Part shown: one piece after another, positions 59,870 through 64,000 of the stretch
Layout of the letters: every line of letters starts with the position of its first letter
Numbering within the stretch: position 1 is the stretch's first letter
Assembly (NCBI RefSeq): GCF_014648195.1
Contig: NZ_BMQQ01000006.1
Coordinates: 134,641-198,640 of the forward strand
Length of the DNA stretch: 64,000 bases
Direction: 5' to 3'
From: Streptomyces purpureus
GTDB lineage: Bacteria; Actinomycetota; Actinomycetes; Streptomycetales; Streptomycetaceae
Position numbers and translations under genes: made by a program
Notes under the pieces: generated by a model
Database searches by the model: none
The model's input: only the letters and a program-made list of their open reading frames with translations
What the model was told of the DNA's origin: nothing

Positions 59870-62800
59870 GTGGCGGCGGACGAACAAGGCTGGGCACGCA
59901 GGCTCGCCGGTTACGCGTGGCGGTACCGGCGCAATGTGGTGCTCGCGCTCGGTTCCTCCCTGGCGGGCATGGCCGTCATGGCGCTCGTCCCGCTCATCAT
60001 CAAGGTCGTCATCGACGATGTGGTCGGCGCCGGCACCCGGTCCCTGGCCACCTGGACCGGCCTGCTGATCGCCGCCGCGCTCGTCGTCTACGCGCTCACC
60101 TACGTACGCCGGTACTACGGCGGCCGGCTCGCCCTTGACGTCCAGCACGATCTGCGTACCGAGATGTACGGCACCATCACCCGGCTCGACGGACGCCGTC
60201 AGGACGAGCTGTCCACAGGCCAGGTCGTCGGCCGCGCCACCAGCGACCTCCAGCTCATCCAAGGTCTGCTCTTCATGTTGCCGATGACCATCGGCAACAT
60301 CCTGCTCTTCCTCATCTCCCTCGTGGTCATGGCGTGGCTCTCCCTGCCGCTCACCCTGATCGCCCTCGCGGTCGCCCCGGCCCTCTGGTTCATCGCCAAA
60401 CGCAGCCGCACCCGCCTCCACCCCGCCACCTGGTACGCCCAGCAGCAGGCCGGCACGGTCGCCGGAGTCGTCGACGGCTCCGTCACCGGCGTCCGGGTCG
60501 TCAAGGGCTTCGGGCAGGAGGCGCAGGAGACCGGCAAGATCCGCGACGCCAGCCGCAAGCTCTTCGCCGGCCGGCTGCGCACGATCCGGCTCAACTCGAG
60601 GTACACCCCCGCCCTCCAGGCCGTGCCCGCCCTCGGCCAGGTCGCCATGCTGGCGCTCGGCGGCTGGCTTGCCACCCGCGGCCAGATCACCCTCGGCACC
60701 TTCGTCGCCTTCTCCACCTACCTCGCCCAGCTCGTCGGACCCGTCCGCATGCTCGCCATGGTGCTGACCGTCGGCCAGCAGGCCCGCGCCGGCGTCGAGC
60801 GGGTCCTCGAACTCATCGACACCGAACCGGTCATCGCCGACGGCACGAAGGAACTCCCCGCCGACGCCCCCGCGGGCGTCGAGTTCGACGACGTCTCCTT
60901 CGCGTACGAGGACGGCCGACCCGTCCTGGACGGCTTCTCGCTGGAGATCCGGCCCGGCGAGACCGTCGCCGTCGTCGGCGCCTCCGGCAGCGGCAAGTCG
61001 ACCGTCTCCCTCCTGCTGCCCCGCTTCTACGACGTGACCCACGGCGCCGTCCTCGTCGGCGGCCACGACGTCCGCGAGCTCACCCTCGACTCCCTGCGCG
61101 CCGCCATCGGCCTCGTCCCGGAGGACTCCTTCCTCTTCTCCGACACCGTCCGCGCGAACATCGCGTACGGCAGGCCGGACGCCACCGACGAGCAGATCGA
61201 GCAGGCCGCCCGCGCCGCCCGGGCCGACCGCTTCATCGCCGAGCTGCCCGACGGCTACGACACGACCGTCGGCGAACACGGCCTGACGCTCTCCGGCGGC
61301 CAGCGCCAGCGCATCGCGCTCGCCCGGGCGATCCTCACCGACCCGCGGCTGCTCCTGCTCGACGACGCCACTTCCGCCGTCGACGCGCGCGTGGAGCACG
61401 AGATCCACGAGGCGCTGCGGCAGGTCATGGAGGGCCGCACCACCCTCCTCATCGCCCACCGGCGCTCCACTCTCGGCCTCGCCGACCGGATCGCCGTCCT
61501 CGACGAGGGCCGGCTCTCCGACATCGGCACCCACGAGGAGCTGGAGAAGCGCTCGGCGCTCTACCGCCGGCTGCTCACGGACCCTGACGAGCTGGGCGCC
61601 GTGTCGCCCGGCCACACCGTGCCCCTCGAACTGCCCGAGGACCGGACCGTACGGGAGGAGCTCGACGCCGAGTTCGACGCCGAGCGCGGCATCACCCCCG
61701 CCCTGTGGGTCCGCGGCGAGGAGGAGCGGGAGGACAAGGTCGCCGGCGCCACCCCGGAGCTGCTCGCCCAGGTCGCCGCGCTGCCCCCGGCCACCGACGC
61801 GCCCCAGGTCGACGAGGCCGCGGCGCGCCCCGAGGAGTCGTACGGCCTGCGCCGGCTGCTGCGCGGCTTCGGACTGCCGCTCCTGGTCAGCCTGCTGCTC
61901 GTCGCCGTCGACGCGGGCATGGGCCTGCTGCTGCCGGTCCTGATCCGGCACGGCATCGACGAGGGCGTCACCCAGCTGGCGCTCGGCGCCGTCTGGGCCG
62001 CGTCCGGCCTCGCGCTGCTGACCGTGATCGTGCAGTGGGTGGCGCAGACCGGGGAGATCCGGATGACCGGCCGCACCGGCGAGCGGGTGCTCTACGCCCT
62101 GCGGCTGAAGATCTTCGCCCAGCTCCAGCGGCTGGGTCTCGACTACTACGAGCGCGAACTCACCGGCCGCATCATGACCCGGATGACCACGGACGTGGAC
62201 GCGCTCTCCACGTTCCTGCAGACCGGCCTGGTCACCGCGTTCGTCTCGGTCGTCACCTTCTTCGGCATCATGGCCGCCCTGGTCGTCATCGACGTCCAGC
62301 TGGCGCTGGTGGTCTTCGCGACCCTGCCGGTGCTGATCATCGGCACGTACTTCTTCCGCCGCTCCAGCGTGAAGGCGTACGAACTGGCCCGCGAACGCAT
62401 CAGCGTGGTCAACGCCGACCTCCAGGAGTCCGTCTCCGGACTGCGCATCGTCCAGGCCTTCCGCCGCGAGCACTCCGGCGCCGCCCGGTTCGCCGAGCGC
62501 AGCTCCAGCTACCGCGAGGCCCGCGTCCGCGGCCAGTGGCTGATCTCCGTCTACTTCCCGTTCGTACAGCTGCTGTCGTCGGTGGCCGCGGCCGCCGTGC
62601 TGATCGTCGGCGCCGGCCGGGTCGAGGCGGGCACGCTCACCACCGGCGCGCTCGTCGCCTACCTCCTCTACATCGATCTGTTCTTCGCGCCCGTGCAGCA
62701 GCTCTCCCAGGTCTTCGACGGCTACCAGCAGGCCGCCGTCTCCCTCAAGCGGATGCAGGAGCTGCTCCAGGAGCCGACCTCCACCAAGGAGGCGGCCAAG

Positions 62801-63568
62801 CCGCTCGACGTGCGCGCGCTGCGCGGCGAGATCGTCTTCGAGGACGTCGACTTCTCCTACGGGGACGAGGAGGCCGCGCTCGACGGCATCGACCTGCGCA
62901 TCCCGGCCGGGCAGACCGTCGCCTTCGTCGGCGAGACCGGCGCGGGCAAGTCCACGCTGGTCAAGCTGGTCGCGCGGTTCTACGACCCGACGTCCGGGCG
63001 GGTCACCGTCGACGGCACCGACCTGCGCGACCTGGACCTGACGGCGTACCGGCACCGGCTCGGGGTCGTCCCCCAGGAGGCGTACCTCTTCGCCGGTACG
63101 GTCCGGGACGCCATCGCCTACGGGCGGCCCGACGCCACCGACGCCGACGTCGAGGCGGCCGCCCGCGCGGTCGGGGCCCACGACATGATCGCCACCCTCG
63201 ACGGCGGCTATCTCCACGAGGTCGCCGAGCGCGGCCGCAACCTCTCCGCCGGGCAGCGGCAGCTGATCGCCCTCGCCCGCGCCGAGCTCGTCGGTCCGGA
63301 CATCCTGCTGCTCGACGAGGCGACGGCAGCGCTCGACCTCGCCACCGAGGCCCAGGTCAACGCCGCCACCGACCGGCTCGCCGGGCGGCGCACGACCCTG
63401 GTCGTCGCACACCGCCTCACCACGGCGGCCCGCGCGGACCGGGTGGTCGTGATGGACGGCGGCCGGGTCGCCGAGGACGGCACCCACGACGAGCTGCTGG
63501 CTCTCGGCGGGCGGTACGCGACCCTGTGGCGCACCTTCATCGGTGAGGAGGAGCCGGCCGCCGCCTGA
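59870..63568 (+). CDS. Fused four-domain ABC exporter (TMD-NBD-TMD-NBD)
   Basis: 1232 residues, two complete type-IV half-exporters in one chain. First half: six TM segments (1-330), Walker A GASGSGKST (about 369-377), signature LSGGQRQR (about 474) and Walker B LLLLDDATSAVD (about 494). Second half: a linker about 590-640, six TM segments (655-920), Walker A GETGAGKST (about 1021), signature LSAGQRQL (about 1125) and LLLDEATAALD (about 1145). The first Walker B has Asp instead of the catalytic Glu, so one of the two ATP sites is degenerate, as in TM287/288 or BmrCD. A drug or lipid export role is likely. GTG 59870. Confidence 0.93.
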   Translation: MAADEQGWARRLAGYAWRYRRNVVLALGSSLAGMAVMALVPLIIKVVIDDVVGAGTRSLATWTGLLIAAALVVYALTYVRRYYGGRLALDVQHDLRTEMYGTITRLDGRRQDELSTGQVVGRATSDLQLIQGLLFMLPMTIGNILLFLISLVVMAWLSLPLTLIALAVAPALWFIAKRSRTRLHPATWYAQQQAGTVAGVVDGSVTGVRVVKGFGQEAQETGKIRDASRKLFAGRLRTIRLNSRYTPALQAVPALGQVAMLALGGWLATRGQITLGTFVAFSTYLAQLVGPVRMLAMVLTVGQQARAGVERVLELIDTEPVIADGTKELPADAPAGVEFDDVSFAYEDGRPVLDGFSLEIRPGETVAVVGASGSGKSTVSLLLPRFYDVTHGAVLVGGHDVRELTLDSLRAAIGLVPEDSFLFSDTVRANIAYGRPDATDEQIEQAARAARADRFIAELPDGYDTTVGEHGLTLSGGQRQRIALARAILTDPRLLLLDDATSAVDARVEHEIHEALRQVMEGRTTLLIAHRRSTLGLADRIAVLDEGRLSDIGTHEELEKRSALYRRLLTDPDELGAVSPGHTVPLELPEDRTVREELDAEFDAERGITPALWVRGEEEREDKVAGATPELLAQVAALPPATDAPQVDEAAARPEESYGLRRLLRGFGLPLLVSLLLVAVDAGMGLLLPVLIRHGIDEGVTQLALGAVWAASGLALLTVIVQWVAQTGEIRMTGRTGERVLYALRLKIFAQLQRLGLDYYERELTGRIMTRMTTDVDALSTFLQTGLVTAFVSVVTFFGIMAALVVIDVQLALVVFATLPVLIIGTYFFRRSSVKAYELARERISVVNADLQESVSGLRIVQAFRREHSGAARFAERSSSYREARVRGQWLISVYFPFVQLLSSVAAAAVLIVGAGRVEAGTLTTGALVAYLLYIDLFFAPVQQLSQVFDGYQQAAVSLKRMQELLQEPTSTKEAAKPLDVRALRGEIVFEDVDFSYGDEEAALDGIDLRIPAGQTVAFVGETGAGKSTLVKLVARFYDPTSGRVTVDGTDLRDLDLTAYRHRLGVVPQEAYLFAGTVRDAIAYGRPDATDADVEAAARAVGAHDMIATLDGGYLHEVAERGRNLSAGQRQLIALARAELVGPDILLLDEATAALDLATEAQVNAATDRLAGRRTTLVVAHRLTTAARADRVVVMDGGRVAEDGTHDELLALGGRYATLWRTFIGEEEPAAA

Positions 63569-63667
63569 GCCCGCCGGGGGGAGGCGCAACCGAACAGGCG
63601 CCTGATGCGTCGTACGCATGTACGCGCCGATGGGGTCCAAGGGAAACGGGGGGCACAGGTGTCCAGG

Positions 63668-64000
63668 ATGAGCCGACTGCTGACGCACTGTCTGGCGGTA
63701 ATCGTCGCTGCCGGAGCCCTCACCCTCGCCGGGCCCGGCACGGCCCGGGCCGAGGCCGCCTCGCTCTGCAACGGGCGGCCCACCAAGACCCTCAAGTTCG
63801 CCACCGGCGAGCTGCGCCTCTACAAGAGCCGGCAGTACGTCTGCGCGCTCACCCTCGCCAAGGGCCCGGGCCCCCGGCGCGACATGTCCGTCTCGCTCCA
63901 GCCGCGCGGCGGCCGGGCCGTCGTCGACAGCGGCCGGTTCACCCGGCAGGCCGGGCCGGTGACCGTCCACGCGCTCAACCGCTGCGTACGTGCCTCCGGG
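63668..64000 (+). CDS. Secreted protein, C-terminus beyond the window
   Basis: 111 residues are visible and the frame is open at the right edge. It starts MSRLLTHCLAVIVAAGALTLAGPGTARAEA (ATG 63668; GTG 63659 also possible), a signal peptide with cleavage near ARA. The mature part begins ASLCNGRPTKTLKFATGELRLYKSRQYVCALTLAKGPGPRRDMSVSLQPRGG and has two Cys that may pair, then a third (LNRCVRASG). It has the character of small Streptomyces secreted beta-rich proteins. Too little is present for a family call. Confidence 0.8.
   Translation, partial: MSRLLTHCLAVIVAAGALTLAGPGTARAEAASLCNGRPTKTLKFATGELRLYKSRQYVCALTLAKGPGPRRDMSVSLQPRGGRAVVDSGRFTRQAGPVTVHALNRCVRASG

Noticed and set aside
56627..63970. 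A 2447-codon open frame on the minus strand across several plus-strand genes.
   Set aside because: It is antisense to genes with clear domains and is made of Gly/Arg/Asp/Val repeats; high G+C keeps this antisense frame free of stops.

Overview
The window is a high-G+C actinobacterial chromosome segment and almost certainly comes from a Streptomyces. The evidence is a complete desferrioxamine locus (desABCD with desE and a siderophore-interacting protein), adpA with a single TTA codon followed by oligoribonuclease and tRNA-His(GTG), a CBM2-GH18 chitinase and a GH20 hexosaminidase with DasR-like sites, HTH-TPR regulators, and codon usage dominated by G/C third positions. No rRNA, CRISPR array or recognisable insertion sequence was seen. 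The species cannot be named from sequence alone.

Layout. 1-6.4 kb, minus strand: a degenerate prim-pol-like protein cut by the left edge, a small conserved protein, and an overlapping operon encoding a PAP2 phosphatase, a Cys-cluster PD-(D/E)XK nuclease, a 529-aa protein of unknown function and an SF1 helicase. 6.4-15.5 kb: a histidine phosphatase, an NsdA-like HTH-TPR regulator, a second prim-pol-like protein, a spermidine-synthase-like protein, a membrane-anchored protein, a two-component system, the chitinase and an alpha/beta hydrolase. 15.5-19 kb: an accessory block (two loci with probable 1-nt frameshifts, an RsbW-like ATPase, an HTH/TPR regulator pair, a GNAT acetyltransferase) ending at a strong hairpin and tRNA-His. 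19-30 kb: orn, adpA, a small membrane protein, a universal stress protein, a SatP-like carrier, glmS, DUF4429, GH20 hexosaminidase, a membrane protein and a lipoprotein. 30-37.5 kb: desD-C-B-A, SIP and desE with two 19-bp iron boxes. 37.5-43.5 kb: secreted proteins, a MacAB-type ABC cassette broken at both ends, and an M15-like Tat-exported protein. This block separates desE from the acyl-CoA dehydrogenase gene, which I recall as its neighbour in S. coelicolor. 43.5-50 kb: a leucine/isovalerate catabolism operon with a divergent TetR and two palindromic operators. 50-56 kb: a putative phosphatase, a CDF transporter, thioesterase II, an acyl-CoA dehydrogenase and a PucR regulator. 55.7-64 kb: agmatinase-type ureohydrolase, a ThDP enzyme, a class-A beta-lactamase-fold serine hydrolase, a fused four-domain ABC exporter, and a secreted protein cut by the right edge.

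How parts fit together. Chitin is cleaved outside the cell by the chitinase and hexosaminidase; GlmS makes glucosamine-6-phosphate inside; AdpA (bldA-dependent through its TTA codon) links this to development. The des genes make and recapture a hydroxamate siderophore under iron control. The catabolic operon takes isovaleryl-CoA towards acetoacetate and acetyl-CoA, but no methylglutaconyl-CoA hydratase is present here.

The best candidate for an undescribed system is the nuclease / unknown / helicase operon at 1.4-5.5 kb. Its gene order matches the domain order of the Dna2 nuclease-helicase, as if that protein had been split into three translationally coupled subunits.
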